A stretch of 64,000 nt of DNA from NCBI RefSeq assembly GCF_017875835.1, contig NZ_JAGING010000001.1, positions 2,666,001 through 2,730,000 of the forward strand, written 5' to 3'. This document shows positions 1 to 10,871 of the stretch, piece after piece. The notes beneath the pieces were generated by a model. It ran no database searches. It worked only from the letters and a program-made list of their open reading frames with translations, and was not told the origin of the DNA. Origin of the DNA: Psychrobacter sp. PL19. GTDB taxonomy: Bacteria; Pseudomonadota; Gammaproteobacteria; Pseudomonadales; Moraxellaceae. The first letter of the stretch is position 1, and each line of letters begins with the position of its first letter. The translations under genes were made by a program, and so were the position numbers.

Positions 1-1477
1 TGGCGACGATAGCTTCAATATCTGCTACGCCAATCTTCATTGGTGGCTTTTTCTTTTTGGGCTTTTGTAAATTATCAGCCTTAGACTTATCCTTGGCTTT
101 AGCAGCGGCGGCTTCATCTTGCATTTCGTTATCGATATCCGTGTCATCAATATCCATAGCGGTTTGCTCGTCAAAATCCTGCTCTAAATCAGCGATAAAG
201 CTGTCTTCAGCATTAATATCGTCCGCATCAGGAATCACACCTAAGCGTTTATACGCACCGGCTTCATCGATAACATCAATAGCTTTATCAGGTAAGAAAC
301 GCTCATGTATATGCTTAGATGATAACTGTACTGCGCTAATTAATGCCTCATCAGTATATTCGACATTATGAAACTCTTCATAGCGAGGTTTAAGACCGCG
401 TAAGATATCGATGCTTTCTTCGACACTTGGCTCTTTAACATCAATTTTTTGAAAACGACGTGATAACGCATGGTCTTTTTCAAACACCTGACGATATTCT
501 GTAAATGTGGTTGAACCCACACAGCGTAACTCACCATTGGCAAGGGCTGGCTTGATAAGGTTAGATACGTCCATGTTGCTACTCATGGACGAGCCTGCAC
601 CGATAATCATATGAATCTCATCGATAAACAAGATAGCATTGGGTTTATTTTTCAGTGCGTCAAGTAACGCCTTCATGCGTTTTTCAAAGTCACCACGATA
701 TTTCGTACCTGCAATCAGGGCACCAATATCAAGACTGTAGATCACACAGCCATTGAGTGGTTTTGGGGCTTTATTATTAATAATTAACCATGCCAAACCT
801 TCAGCAATTGAAGTTTTACCAACGCCGGGTTCACCAACTAATAGCGGGTTATTTTTGCGGCGGCGGCACAAGACTTGTGCGGCACGCTCAATCTCAGGAC
901 CACGGCCAATGAGTGGATCAGTCTTACCTTCGGCTGCCCGCTGGTTAAGGTTACTAGCAAATTCTACTAATGGATCTTTACTGGTCTTTTCAGAGGCACT
1001 GCGACGCTCGCCAGTCATAGAAGCACGCGGCTCTGATGGTTCATTTTTGTCCTGCCCATGGGATAGATATTGGGTTAGCTCAAGACGGCTAATGCCTTGT
1101 TTTTTCAGTAGATAAACCGCATAGGTATCATGTTCTGAAAACATGGACACTAGGATATCTGAGCCTTCAACCAAGCGACCGCCGCCGATAGATTGCACAT
1201 GGAATATTGCCCGTTGCAAGATACGATCAAAACTTTGGGTTGGCTGTGGTGATTGCTCTAACTCTGCATCTACTGTTGGCGTGTGCTTATTAATATAAGC
1301 TTCAAGCTCGGTACGCAGATTTGAGACATTAGCATTACAAGCAGTCAAGGTATTAGCAGCATGCGTGTTTTCCAGCAATGCCAGTAATAAGTGCTCAACA
1401 GTGAGGTATTCATGTGATTTTTGGCGCGCAAGCGTCATGGCTAGACGCAAGGAAACTTCAAGATGACGACTTAACAT
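1..1477 (-). CDS. clpA: ATP-dependent Clp protease ATP-binding subunit ClpA (partial, C-terminal part outside window)
   Basis: Hsp100 unfoldase that feeds substrates to ClpP, in partnership with ClpS. I read this open frame directly: it starts at the ATG at 1477, preceded by AGGAA, and runs without a stop off the left edge, giving 492 codons. The N-domain begins [14 protein letters not shown] and is followed by the first AAA+ module, with Walker [10 protein letters not shown] (about 815-845), Walker B-type LFIDEIHM (about 610-640) and a sensor/arginine-finger region. The module ends [10 protein letters not shown]. Between this and the conserved VADIEAIVA that opens the linker to D2 lie about 70 residues, Asp/Glu-rich and then Lys-rich, where E. 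coli ClpA has about 11. The second AAA+ domain is not in the window. clpS lies upstream on the same strand, but 679 bp away. Confidence 0.95.
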   Translation of the reverse strand, partial: MLSRHLEVSLRLAMTLARQKSHEYLTVEHLLLALLENTHAANTLTACNANVSNLRTELEAYINKHTPTVDAELEQSPQPTQSFDRILQRAIFHVQSIGGGRLVEGSDILVSMFSEHDTYAVYLLKKQGISRLELTQYLSHGQDKNEPSEPRASMTGERRSASEKTSKDPLVEFASNLNQRAAEGKTDPLIGRGPEIERAAQVLCRRRKNNPLLVGEPGVGKTSIAEGLAWLIINNKAPKPLNGCVIYSLDIGALIAGTKYRGDFEKRMKALLDALKNKPNAILFIDEIHMIIGAGSSMSSNMDVSNLIKPALANGELRCVGSTTFTEYRQVFEKDHALSRRFQKIDVKEPSVEESIDILRGLKPRYEEFHNVEYTDEALISAVQLSSKHIHERFLPDKAIDVIDEAGAYKRLGVIPDADDINAEDSFIADLEQDFDEQTAMDIDDTDIDNEMQDEAAAAKAKDKSKADNLQKPKKKKPPMKIGVADIEAIVA

Positions 1478-2156
1478 AACGAATTCCTACGGTTATACAT
1501 ATCTTTAGGATTTAATAGCTTAGTGAGTAAATCAGGGCGACAGGTGGATTGTTCAAGTCAGATTACTATGCAGTATTACTAATAATTAACCAGTCATTAG
1601 GTAACAATAGTTAATAAGCAACAGTTAATACGAGACGGTTATCATAAAATGGTTTACGTCAGCTTTTCTTTATCTCAACATGATAAGCACATATAGTCAA
1701 TCAATTAACACGTACTAAAATGTATCAAATAATGCAGCGAACAAGAAGATGACAACGCAACAGAAATAACGATATCTTTAACAGCTAATTCGATGGACAG
1801 AAAAGCTAATGGTAAAAACAGCAGTAGAAGAATAGCAATAAAGGCGTTTAAAAGTAGCGACGCTAAACGCTGCTTTTCTTTACTGGTAGCGCATTAGGAT
1901 ATGCGATAGCAGTGGCGAGCATTTAATTCTCTATACAATAATAGATAGGGTTACTTGGGTAAAAAATCAAGGTTGATGCAGAGAGAAAGCAGCAGACTTA
2001 GGTATTTTTATGCAGTAGGAGTGACACAAAATCGGGTTAGGAGGAGTCATTTATGAGCGCTATTACAACGATCGGATTGCTGATTTCCCAACTATCTCGT
2101 TGAGACCACCCTATCAAAAGACAATTCTAAACGAACAACGAAATGACTGACATTAC
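1478..2156. other. Intergenic region between clpS and clpA, no convincing gene
   Basis: This is 679 bp without a recognisable gene. It must hold the clpA promoter, since clpA is too far from clpS for simple co-translation. It contains a hairpin at 1850-1877 and a 16-codon plus-strand ORF at 2053-2103 with a strong GGAGGAG ribosome-binding site, which points at the end of clpS. Confidence 0.6.
1850..1877. terminator. Hairpin between clpS and clpA, possible terminator
   Basis: The arms AAAAGTAGCG and CGCTGCTTTT pair over 10 bp with one G-T wobble and an 8-nt loop. Both outer sides are A/T-rich. It lies about 280 bp beyond the clpS stop and upstream of clpA, so it could end the clpS transcript, but no long U-run follows. 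Confidence 0.35.
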
Positions 2157-2564
2157 TTATTCGCCTTGATGGGGCTCGATCTGGGTAAGTAACGGATAGC
2201 CCTCACGGTGAGCAAGACTGTTGACTTTTTTTGCTTTAGTCTCAGCAATATCTTTAGGATAAATACCGGCAATACCTTTGCTGCTATTGTGAATCGTTAA
2301 CATCACTTCAACGGCTGAATCCACAGTATGACGAAATTCTGACTGCAGAATATAAACCACAAACTCCATCGGTGTGTAGTTATCGTTGTACATGACCACC
2401 GCGTACATGGGCGGTTTGGCCACTTCTGGTTCCGCCACCATAACGTCGGCTTGTGGTGCCGTTTCACCATCAGGGTCACTATCTTGCGCACGGTGAGCCG
2501 GCATATTTGGGAAATGCCAATCAAAAACAACAGGCTTAGCTTGTGATAATATTTTTTTCATCAT
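2157..2564 (-). CDS. clpS: ATP-dependent Clp protease adapter ClpS
   Basis: N-end-rule adapter that binds the ClpA N-domain and delivers substrates with destabilising N-terminal residues. The core carries the ClpS signature YNDNYTPMEFVV, whose Asn-Asp pair lies in the N-degron pocket, then MLTIHNSSKGIAGIY with the pocket His, and a C-terminal AHREGYPL. The frame is open upstream to 2636, but those extra residues are hydrophobic and unlike ClpS. I prefer the tandem ATG-ATG at 2564/2561, giving about 135 residues. No clear Shine-Dalgarno precedes it. The first 50 residues are a loose Asp/Pro/Ala-rich segment, longer than in E. coli ClpS (106 residues). clpA follows on the same strand after an unusual 679 bp gap. 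Confidence 0.93.
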   Translation of the reverse strand: MMKKILSQAKPVVFDWHFPNMPAHRAQDSDPDGETAPQADVMVAEPEVAKPPMYAVVMYNDNYTPMEFVVYILQSEFRHTVDSAVEVMLTIHNSSKGIAGIYPKDIAETKAKKVNSLAHREGYPLLTQIEPHQGE

Positions 2565-2666
2565 AACCAAATTATAAAATAAAAGGGAAACTAACAATAA
2601 GGGAGAGAGTATCAAGTACAAACATGCTAGGTACAACAGACTGCGAACTGAGTGTTAAAAATGCAA

Positions 2667-2772
2667 CAGTTACTAGACTAAACAGTTACTAGACTAAACA
2701 GCTACTAGACTAAACAGCTACTAGACTAAACAGTTACTAGATTAAACGGTTACTAGACTAAATAGTTACTAG
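2667..2772. repeat. 16-bp tandem repeat array upstream of clpS
   Basis: Six complete copies of a 16-bp unit (consensus CAGTTACTAGACTAAA) sit head to tail at 2667-2762, followed by a partial seventh to 2772. Units differ at one or two positions (GTTA/GCTA, GACT/GATT). The array lies between the end of the membrane coiled-coil gene and the start of clpS, so it is in or beside the clpS promoter region. Confidence 0.95.
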
Positions 2773-2799
2773 CATCAGATAATACTAAGAACTGGACAG

Positions 2800-3690
2800 T
2801 CACTCAGGATCAATAGGGTTTTTGTCTGCTTCTGGTAAATCTAAGAGCGATAATGGCATATTATCAACCATAGCACCAAGCTTCCAATCATACAATTGCT
2901 CTACTTCCTGCGCTCCTGACTTCAAGCTGAGCTTAATTTGTAGGGGCTTAAAGCCTGACGGCATGACAAAGCGCCCACGAACACGTTCAATGCCCTGAAT
3001 ATTATAACGCGCTGGCTCTAACGGCACTTCTACCAAACTATTATCATTAAGTAGCGTTAAAGTGATCTGCAAATTTTTTGCTTGTCCATCGCTACCAAGC
3101 ATACCGATATCGAAACCGTATTCAAAAGCATTTTCAGGTAGAGGTGCAATCTTAGCGCCAAGTACTTGTAACGGCATACCACCTTTTTCACCAATCACAT
3201 TAGCATATAACTCATTAAGCTGAGCCATTTGTTTATTTTCGATTTCTAGTGCTTGCTGAGCCTGGCGCAGATCATCTAAATTTGACAGACTGATCGTTAG
3301 CTCTTGCTTGGCGGTAGCCGCTTGATTGGTCAATATTTTATCACTTAAACGCAATTCTGTGAGCTCTTTAGTCGCCTGCTCACTGTTAATGAAAGCTTGT
3401 TTGGTTTCGGTTTGCATGGAATAGTAGCCACGCTGGTAACCCAGCTTATGACCAAACATTAGCCCAACAATAGCGGTCACTAGTACCGCCACGACAAATA
3501 ACGCTAATACCAAGGTCGACGCACCTTGTTGTTTGCCATTTATATAATTATGGGTCGTATTAGTATTTATTATGTTATCGATACTTTGATAAGAAGACTG
3601 TAATCTGCGATCAGAATCGTCTAATACGGAAGCTTGGCACGACAAGGAAGCTACCTGCGAGCGCAAGCGGTGGGCATTCTTAACAAGCAT
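2800..3690 (-). CDS. Inner-membrane coiled-coil protein of unknown function (DUF6776-like)
   Basis: A 296-residue protein whose function I do not recognise. The first 58 residues are polar and cytoplasmic in character. A single hydrophobic helix follows at about 59-80 (STLVLALFVVAVLVTAIVGL), then a heptad-like, Gln/Glu/Leu-rich coiled coil at about 95-165. A C-terminal beta-rich domain includes LQITLTLLND and VRGRFVMPSGFKPLQIKLSL, ending in an acidic tail. The predicted topology is a short cytoplasmic N-terminus with a periplasmic coiled coil and beta domain. Pseudomonads have a protein of this architecture beside argC, which I recall as DUF6776; that family name is from memory. argC lies 200 bp upstream on the same strand. 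Confidence 0.75.
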   Translation of the reverse strand: MLVKNAHRLRSQVASLSCQASVLDDSDRRLQSSYQSIDNIINTNTTHNYINGKQQGASTLVLALFVVAVLVTAIVGLMFGHKLGYQRGYYSMQTETKQAFINSEQATKELTELRLSDKILTNQAATAKQELTISLSNLDDLRQAQQALEIENKQMAQLNELYANVIGEKGGMPLQVLGAKIAPLPENAFEYGFDIGMLGSDGQAKNLQITLTLLNDNSLVEVPLEPARYNIQGIERVRGRFVMPSGFKPLQIKLSLKSGAQEVEQLYDWKLGAMVDNMPLSLLDLPEADKNPIDPE

Positions 3691-3890
3691 CTAGAGTGTA
3701 TCTCGTAACAGTAAGAGCGCTGTATTATAACGGAATTTAGAATCAATACCTAGCATCGTAAATAGGAATGACCCAACAGTAAAGGTTCAGTAATAAAGGA
3801 TCAATGTTAAAATATATGAAGTAACATTCATCCAATACTACTGACTAAAAAAGTTAAAAATCAAATAGCTACAAACAGCTTAAAGATATC

Positions 3891-4958
3891 TTAAGGAACA
3901 ATCGGTGCAAAATTTAACCCCAACGTCTCATCAAGCCCAAACATCACATTCATGTTTTGCACCGCCTGTCCTGCTGCACCTTTCACTAAATTATCTTGTA
4001 CTACCAATACCGTTAACTCAGCGCGGTCATTATCTTGATATACTGCAATGCGTAAGCGATTACTGGCACGCACGCTACGAGTATCCGGATAAATACCGCT
4101 TGGCATGATGTCAATAAAAACCTCTGTAGCATAGTCAGTCTCAAACGCTTGCTGCCAGTCTATAGCTTTTCCAGCCTCGGTTAACTCCATGTGAATAGAG
4201 CTAAACATACCGCGGATCATCGGTACTAAATGTGGCAAAAAGCGGACTCTCTGAGTAAACTGGCTGTCTAATAACTGGGCAATACCTTGTTCAATTTCTG
4301 GCAAGTGACGGTGGCCGGTCACCCCATACGCCTTAAAGTTATCAGTCGTTTCGGCATAGTTAAGGGCAATACTTGCTTGGCGACCAGCGCCTGAGACTCC
4401 CGATTTGGCATCAATGACAATACGGGCTTCAATTAAGCGCATGGCTTGTTTATTCTGCGCCTCTATAATAGGCTTTAATCCTAAAATAGCAGTAGTTGGG
4501 TAGCAACCAGGATTACCGACCAGCAAAGCATTTGCAAGCTTATCACGATTGATTTCTGGTAGACCATAAACAGCGGTTTTTAACAGTTCTGGACAAGCAT
4601 GTGGCTGTTGATACCACTGCTCAAACTCAGTTAATGACTGTAAACGAAAGTCAGCGGCCAAATCAATGACTCGAACACCCGCTTGGGTTAGCGCTTGTGC
4701 TTGTTTCATAGCAACCCCATGCGGTGTGGCAAAAAACACCACGTCGCAACGTTGTAGTGCGGCAAGCGTATCATCACCTAAGTCACTAAAAACAATGTCG
4801 GAAATACCGCGCAAACTTGGAAATATCTCATCAGCACGCGTTCCTGCCTCACTACGCGAAGTCAATAAATCAATGGACACCTCAGGATGTGCAGATAGCA
4901 GACGAATGAGCTCGATACCTGTGTAGCCTGTTCCACCGACGATGGCTGCTGAAATCAT
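3891..4958 (-). CDS. argC: N-acetyl-gamma-glutamyl-phosphate reductase
   Basis: Third step of arginine synthesis: NADPH-dependent reduction of N-acetylglutamyl-5-phosphate to the semialdehyde, in the cytoplasm. The 355 residues open with the nucleotide-binding GGTGYTGIELIRLL. The catalytic cysteine is in LVGNPGCYPTTA (Cys152), and conserved SGVSGAGR and HRHLPEIEQ motifs follow. Length matches the long-form bacterial enzyme. The start is supported by AAGGA eight bases upstream. The gene stands with the DUF6776-like gene downstream; no other arg gene is nearby. Confidence 0.97.
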   Translation of the reverse strand: MISAAIVGGTGYTGIELIRLLSAHPEVSIDLLTSRSEAGTRADEIFPSLRGISDIVFSDLGDDTLAALQRCDVVFFATPHGVAMKQAQALTQAGVRVIDLAADFRLQSLTEFEQWYQQPHACPELLKTAVYGLPEINRDKLANALLVGNPGCYPTTAILGLKPIIEAQNKQAMRLIEARIVIDAKSGVSGAGRQASIALNYAETTDNFKAYGVTGHRHLPEIEQGIAQLLDSQFTQRVRFLPHLVPMIRGMFSSIHMELTEAGKAIDWQQAFETDYATEVFIDIMPSGIYPDTRSVRASNRLRIAVYQDNDRAELTVLVVQDNLVKGAAGQAVQNMNVMFGLDETLGLNFAPIVP

Positions 4959-4993
4959 AAGAAATCCTTGTTTGCTAAATAAACGCTAATATA

Positions 4994-5142
4994 TATAGTC
5001 AATGAAAAGTAATATCGATACATAACCTACTGCTGGCATAAGTTTTTCTTGCTTGCTGTGCCTACGCAGACAGAGGCTGCAAAAAGCGTATGCCAGCAGT
5101 ACCGTCGCGTTTTTGTCGCGTTTTTAAGGTATGTTAACTATA
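4994..5142. repeat. Dispersed structured intergenic element, copy A
   Basis: Bounded by TATAGTCAA and TTAACTATA, which are inverted repeats of each other with one or two mismatches. Inside are long arms TACTGCTGGCATA and TATGCCAGCAGTA around a core with a further small hairpin. It is nearly identical in reverse orientation to 27559-27696 and 41210-41347, but 11 bp longer because GTCGCGTTTTT is tandemly doubled near one end. It lies between argC and hemE. Confidence 0.9.
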
Positions 5143-5226
5143 TAACACTAAATATCTAAAGCGGTCCAGAATTTTGTCTTAAACCGCTATTTACTTGAAT
5201 CAAAAAGCGGTTAATTTTATAGATTG

Positions 5227-6342
5227 TTAAAGCTTATAGTCATGTACCGCATCGATAAATACTTTAGCATTATCAGGGTTAACCCATTGGGTAATACCAT
5301 GACCTAAGTTTGCCACATAGCCAGTCTTCTCGCCACAAGCGTAAGCTCTATCGAGCATCAACGTCACTTCCGAACGGATAGTTTCCGGTGAGCCATACAG
5401 GGTCGCAGGGTCTAAATTACCTTGAACGGCTTTTTTGCGCTGTAATGGTTTATGCTGTGCAGTCAAGACTTGGCGCGCCCGATCAAGCGGCATGGTCCAA
5501 TCTAGTCCCAATGCATCCGCTTCACTATCTGCTTGAGTCTCTAACCAGAGGCCACCACCTTTGGTGAATAAAACCACTGGAATATCAGGGTGACGTACTT
5601 TTAACTCAGCAACGATACGCTTGTTATACGCATGTGAAAATTCAATGAACTGACGATGGCCTAATGCACCACCCCAACTGTCAAATATCTGTAAGATTTG
5701 CGCACCAGCGACCACTTGTGCATCTAGATAATCAATCACAGAAATTGCAATTTTATCAAGCAGCTGATGCAAAAACTCAGGGTTGCTATACAAAAAGCCT
5801 TTGGTATAACGATAGTCTTTTGAGCTGCCCCCTTCAATCATATAAGTAGCTAGGGTCCAAGGACTACCTGAAAAGCCAAATAGTGGCACTTGTCCGTTTA
5901 GTGCGGTACGGATACTGGTCACTGCACGCATAACATAATCGAGTGAGTCATTGACGTCAAGTGTCGGTAGCCGATCAAGATCTGCCTGCGTACGGATAGG
6001 ATATTTAAACTTAGGACCTTCACCAGTCTCAAAGTACAGACCCAAACCCATAGCATCAGGAATAGTCAGTATGTCACTGAATAAAATCGCTGCATCTAGA
6101 TCCATACGTCGTAACGGCTGCAATGTCACTTCCGTGGCACGGGCAGTATCTTTGCACAGGCTCATAAAATCGCCTGCTTCCGCGCGGGTGGCTTTATACT
6201 CTGGTAAATAACGCCCGGCTTGACGCATCATCCATACTGGCGTGGTATCGACAGTCTCAAAGCGTAGCGCACGCAGCAGTCGGTCATTTTTAAGGGGGGC
6301 AAAGTTTTGCTTAGGCAAGTTACTATTGTCTGAGGCGCTCAT
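5227..6342 (-). CDS. hemE: Uroporphyrinogen decarboxylase
   Basis: Decarboxylates the four acetate side chains of uroporphyrinogen III to coproporphyrinogen III in heme synthesis (cytoplasm). The signature [10 protein letters not shown] lies near residues 40-49, with [28 protein letters not shown] and the later NLGHGI also present. The frame is open to 6366, but GGAG sits seven to eight bases before the ATG at 6342 (MSASDN), so I place the start there (371 residues). Element A lies about 85 bp downstream. A weak Fur-like sequence lies just upstream at 6368-6386. Confidence 0.97.
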   Translation of the reverse strand: MSASDNSNLPKQNFAPLKNDRLLRALRFETVDTTPVWMMRQAGRYLPEYKATRAEAGDFMSLCKDTARATEVTLQPLRRMDLDAAILFSDILTIPDAMGLGLYFETGEGPKFKYPIRTQADLDRLPTLDVNDSLDYVMRAVTSIRTALNGQVPLFGFSGSPWTLATYMIEGGSSKDYRYTKGFLYSNPEFLHQLLDKIAISVIDYLDAQVVAGAQILQIFDSWGGALGHRQFIEFSHAYNKRIVAELKVRHPDIPVVLFTKGGGLWLETQADSEADALGLDWTMPLDRARQVLTAQHKPLQRKKAVQGNLDPATLYGSPETIRSEVTLMLDRAYACGEKTGYVANLGHGITQWVNPDNAKVFIDAVHDYKL

Positions 6343-6480
6343 GTACAAATCTCCAAAATAATGCAATATTCATTATTATCATTGTTAAAAATAAGGATAA
6401 ATAAGAATAGTAAGTAGGTGAGATAATTTAAAAATTTTTGATTGAGGAGGTAATTGTCATTGTTTGAAGCACATATAGAA

Positions 6481-6516
6481 TTAATGCCATAAAGAATTGT
6501 TCTGTTATGGCATTAA
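6481..6516. terminator. Perfect 12-bp hairpin downstream of proB
   Basis: TTAATGCCATAA and TTATGGCATTAA are a perfect 12-bp inverted repeat with a 12-nt loop, about 40 bp after the proB stop. It resembles a factor-independent terminator stem for proB, though the U-tract is poor. Confidence 0.5.
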
Positions 6517-6554
6517 TAGGCCAGCTATGTATCTGTTAGCCATAGACCACTCTT

Positions 6555-7727
6555 TTACATAGACAAGGCTAAATTATCACGATGTACCATGACCACGCGC
6601 TCTTCATTATTGCCCAAGATTCTATCGAACTGCTCAGTACGTTCACGCGCAACACTGCGCGCATCGGTAGACGAGAAGTTAACTTGGCCAACCGCTAAGC
6701 GCTCATTGGTGTCTTGATGAATAATCTCTACTACATCACCTTCATCAAAGTCGCCACGTACTTCTACTACCCCAACTGGTAATAAGCTTCTGTTATGTTT
6801 GGTCAGTGCTGTTGCCGCACCAGCATCCACAATCAGGGAACCGGACATCCGTAAATGCGCCGCGATCCACTGTTTACGAGCGATGATTTTGTCCTCATCA
6901 TTGGTAGTTAGCAATGTACCTACCGCTTCACCTGCCACCACACGAGTGATAACATCTTCGATCGCACCGCTGACAATTACTGTCGGGCAGCCACCCATTG
7001 CCGCCAAACGACCAGCACGAATTTTAGTCAACATCCCACCACGGCCTAATTTGCCACCATCACCAGCAATATCAAATAAATAATCAGCCATCGCACGTTC
7101 TTGACGAATCATTCTGGCATCGGGATTATCGCGTGGATTGTCAGTAAATACCCCTTCTTGATCAGTTAATATAATGTATAAGTCAGCATTGACCATCGCC
7201 GCTGCCATCGCGCCTAAGGTATCATTGTCGCCAAACTTAATTTCATCAATAGTGATGGTATCGTTTTCATTAATTACCGGCAATACACGCCATTCTAATA
7301 GCTGAGTCAACGCACTAGTAGTGTTCAAGTAACGGCTACGATTGGACAAGTCATCATGAGTCAACAACAACTGAGAGCTCTGTATCCCATGTTGGATAAG
7401 TGCTGACCACCAGGTACCAATCAAGCCCATCTGGCCGATAGAGGCACAGGCTTGTAATGCTGCAAGCTTTTTTGGGCGCTCATCAAGGTTCATGCGTACC
7501 ACACCTTCAGCGACCGCACCTGATGACACCAACAGCACTTCCACACCCTGATTGTGCAATTCAGCAATCTGGGTTGCCCACTCGTAGATGGCAGTTCGAT
7601 CCAGCCCTCGACCATTATTAGTTAATAATGATGAGCCGATCTTGACAATAACGCGCTGAATATCAAAGTTACGAGTTTGCTTAATAAACCTTGCTTCTTC
7701 GGTGGGTTGTTCCATGTCATCTGCCAT
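6555..7727 (-). CDS. proB: Glutamate 5-kinase
   Basis: First step of proline synthesis: ATP-dependent phosphorylation of glutamate. The amino-acid-kinase domain starts VIVKIGSSLLTNNGRGLD (about residue 26) and continues with LVSSGAVAEG, INENDTI and KFGDNDTLGAMAA. It is followed by a C-terminal PUA domain (about 295-375). At 390 residues it is slightly longer than E. coli ProB (367) because of an N-terminal extension. AGGAG before the ATG supports this start. obgE lies just upstream on the same strand, an order seen in many gammaproteobacteria (obgE-proB). Confidence 0.97.
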   Translation of the reverse strand: MADDMEQPTEEARFIKQTRNFDIQRVIVKIGSSLLTNNGRGLDRTAIYEWATQIAELHNQGVEVLLVSSGAVAEGVVRMNLDERPKKLAALQACASIGQMGLIGTWWSALIQHGIQSSQLLLTHDDLSNRSRYLNTTSALTQLLEWRVLPVINENDTITIDEIKFGDNDTLGAMAAAMVNADLYIILTDQEGVFTDNPRDNPDARMIRQERAMADYLFDIAGDGGKLGRGGMLTKIRAGRLAAMGGCPTVIVSGAIEDVITRVVAGEAVGTLLTTNDEDKIIARKQWIAAHLRMSGSLIVDAGAATALTKHNRSLLPVGVVEVRGDFDEGDVVEIIHQDTNERLAVGQVNFSSTDARSVARERTEQFDRILGNNEERVVMVHRDNLALSM

Positions 7728-7865
7728 AAAAACTCCTATATATTGCAGGGATTGGTTTGAAGAACTTTTTTTATAAATAAAGGGCTGAAAAATTAGTTAA
7801 AAGAAGATGCTAGCCAACTGGCTTACATCCTCTTTAAATGAGTCTTTTCTGATAATGAAGATAAA

Positions 7866-9425
<1,560 letters not shown>

Positions 9426-10862
9426 TTATGCTGGAATTTGAGTGTAACTAATACCAGCCATCTGATTCGCTAAGCGCAGTACTTGAGTACTATAGCCCAC
9501 TTCATTGTCATACCAAATATAGACAATGGCCTGATTGTCAGTGAGGATAGTGGCTTGAGCATCAACCACGCCAACGTGAGTCGTCCCAACAAAGTCAGTC
9601 GATACTGCTTCAGTTGAGTCCGTATAAGCAATTTGTGATTGCCACAGATTACTGTTAGATATGTTACGCATAAATTCATTTAGGGCATCAACACTTTGCG
9701 GTGCCGTTTTTAGATTCAAGTTTAAAATTGCCAAGCTGACGTTTGGCGTGGGTACACGAATCGCGTTGCCTGTTAGTTTGCCACTCAACTCTGGCAGCGC
9801 TTTGCCAGCTGCTTTTGCCGCACCCGTACTGGTAATCACCATATTCAATACGGCACTACGACCACGGCGATCCGCTTTGTGATAATTATCAATCAAATTT
9901 TGGTCGTTAGTAAATGAATGAATAGTTTCCACATGACCATTTTTAATACCATACTCATCATTCAATACTTTTAACATGGGCGTAATAGCGTTGGTGGTAC
10001 AGCTGGCGGCACTAACGATAGGGTCATCACCGATAGTGTCATTATTAACGCCATATACCACGTTCTTAATCTCGCCACCAGCAGGCGCAGTGAGTAGGAC
10101 CTTATTCACACCTTGAGCTTGCAAATGCTTGCCAAGACCGGCTTCGTCTTTCCAAATACCAGTATTATCAATAATCAAAGCATTATCGATACCATAAGCA
10201 GTATAGTCAATTTCGCTTGGGTCATTGGCGTAAATGATTTGTACAAAACGGCCGTTAATAATCATGCCATTGTTGTCATCATCAATACTGATGCCACCTA
10301 AAAATCTACCATGAATCGAGTCACGCTCAAGCAATGAGATACGTTTGGCTAAGTCGCCTGCAGCAGCAGGACGTACGACAATCGCTTTTAATTGTAGACC
10401 CTTGGCACTTGACGCTTGTGATAACAAGAGACGCGTTACAATACGGCCAATACGACCGAAACCATATAACACCACATCAGTCGCACCGTTAGTAGCCGTT
10501 TCATCATTGCTGATAGACTGCAATACGGCCTGTATATCACTGTCATTAGCAATCAGCTGACCCACATCGACTCGCGCTGCTTGAATATTATCGCTAGCCG
10601 CCACTGCTTTAACCATCGCTAAAGTATCTGCAATAGCGATCGGCTTAGCACCTTGTTCACGTATTGCCGCTTTTTGATGCAAGGCCAACACTTGACCAAC
10701 TGAGGTGGTATCAAGCATTTCACCAAACAGGGTGATTTGTACGTCTTGCTCGTTATACAGCTTATTAAGTAGACCAATCAGCTCGATAGCTTGTTGCTCT
10801 TGGTTATTATAATTGCTTAAATGCTCTTGATGTAGGTGGCGTAAGGTATCAGCGTTGCTCAC
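9426..10862 (-). CDS. gap: Glyceraldehyde-3-phosphate dehydrogenase, long form
   Basis: NAD(P)-dependent interconversion of glyceraldehyde 3-phosphate and 1,3-bisphosphoglycerate. The NAD-binding motif LYGFGRIGRI lies near residue 135, the catalytic Cys in SAASCTTNAITP near 288, then STGAAKAAGKALPEL and the terminal WYDNEVGYSTQVLRL. About 130 residues precede the Rossmann fold; this long architecture is known from Pseudomonas and Acinetobacter. The frame opens with ATG at 10871, but that ATG is part of the AAGGATG ribosome-binding site. The GTG at 10862 sits eight bases after AAGGA, so I place the start there. Which glycolytic direction it serves cannot be read from sequence. Confidence 0.93.
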   Translation of the reverse strand: MSNADTLRHLHQEHLSNYNNQEQQAIELIGLLNKLYNEQDVQITLFGEMLDTTSVGQVLALHQKAAIREQGAKPIAIADTLAMVKAVAASDNIQAARVDVGQLIANDSDIQAVLQSISNDETATNGATDVVLYGFGRIGRIVTRLLLSQASSAKGLQLKAIVVRPAAAGDLAKRISLLERDSIHGRFLGGISIDDDNNGMIINGRFVQIIYANDPSEIDYTAYGIDNALIIDNTGIWKDEAGLGKHLQAQGVNKVLLTAPAGGEIKNVVYGVNNDTIGDDPIVSAASCTTNAITPMLKVLNDEYGIKNGHVETIHSFTNDQNLIDNYHKADRRGRSAVLNMVITSTGAAKAAGKALPELSGKLTGNAIRVPTPNVSLAILNLNLKTAPQSVDALNEFMRNISNSNLWQSQIAYTDSTEAVSTDFVGTTHVGVVDAQATILTDNQAIVYIWYDNEVGYSTQVLRLANQMAGISYTQIPA

Positions 10863-10871
10863 GAGAAACAT

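Noticed and set aside
2565-2636. Upstream extension of clpS to 2636
   Set aside because: The extra residues are hydrophobic and unlike ClpS; a tandem ATG at 2564/2561 gives a family-like N-terminus.
2667-2772. Repeat array considered as a CRISPR
   Set aside because: Units are directly adjacent with no unique spacers, and no cas genes are nearby.
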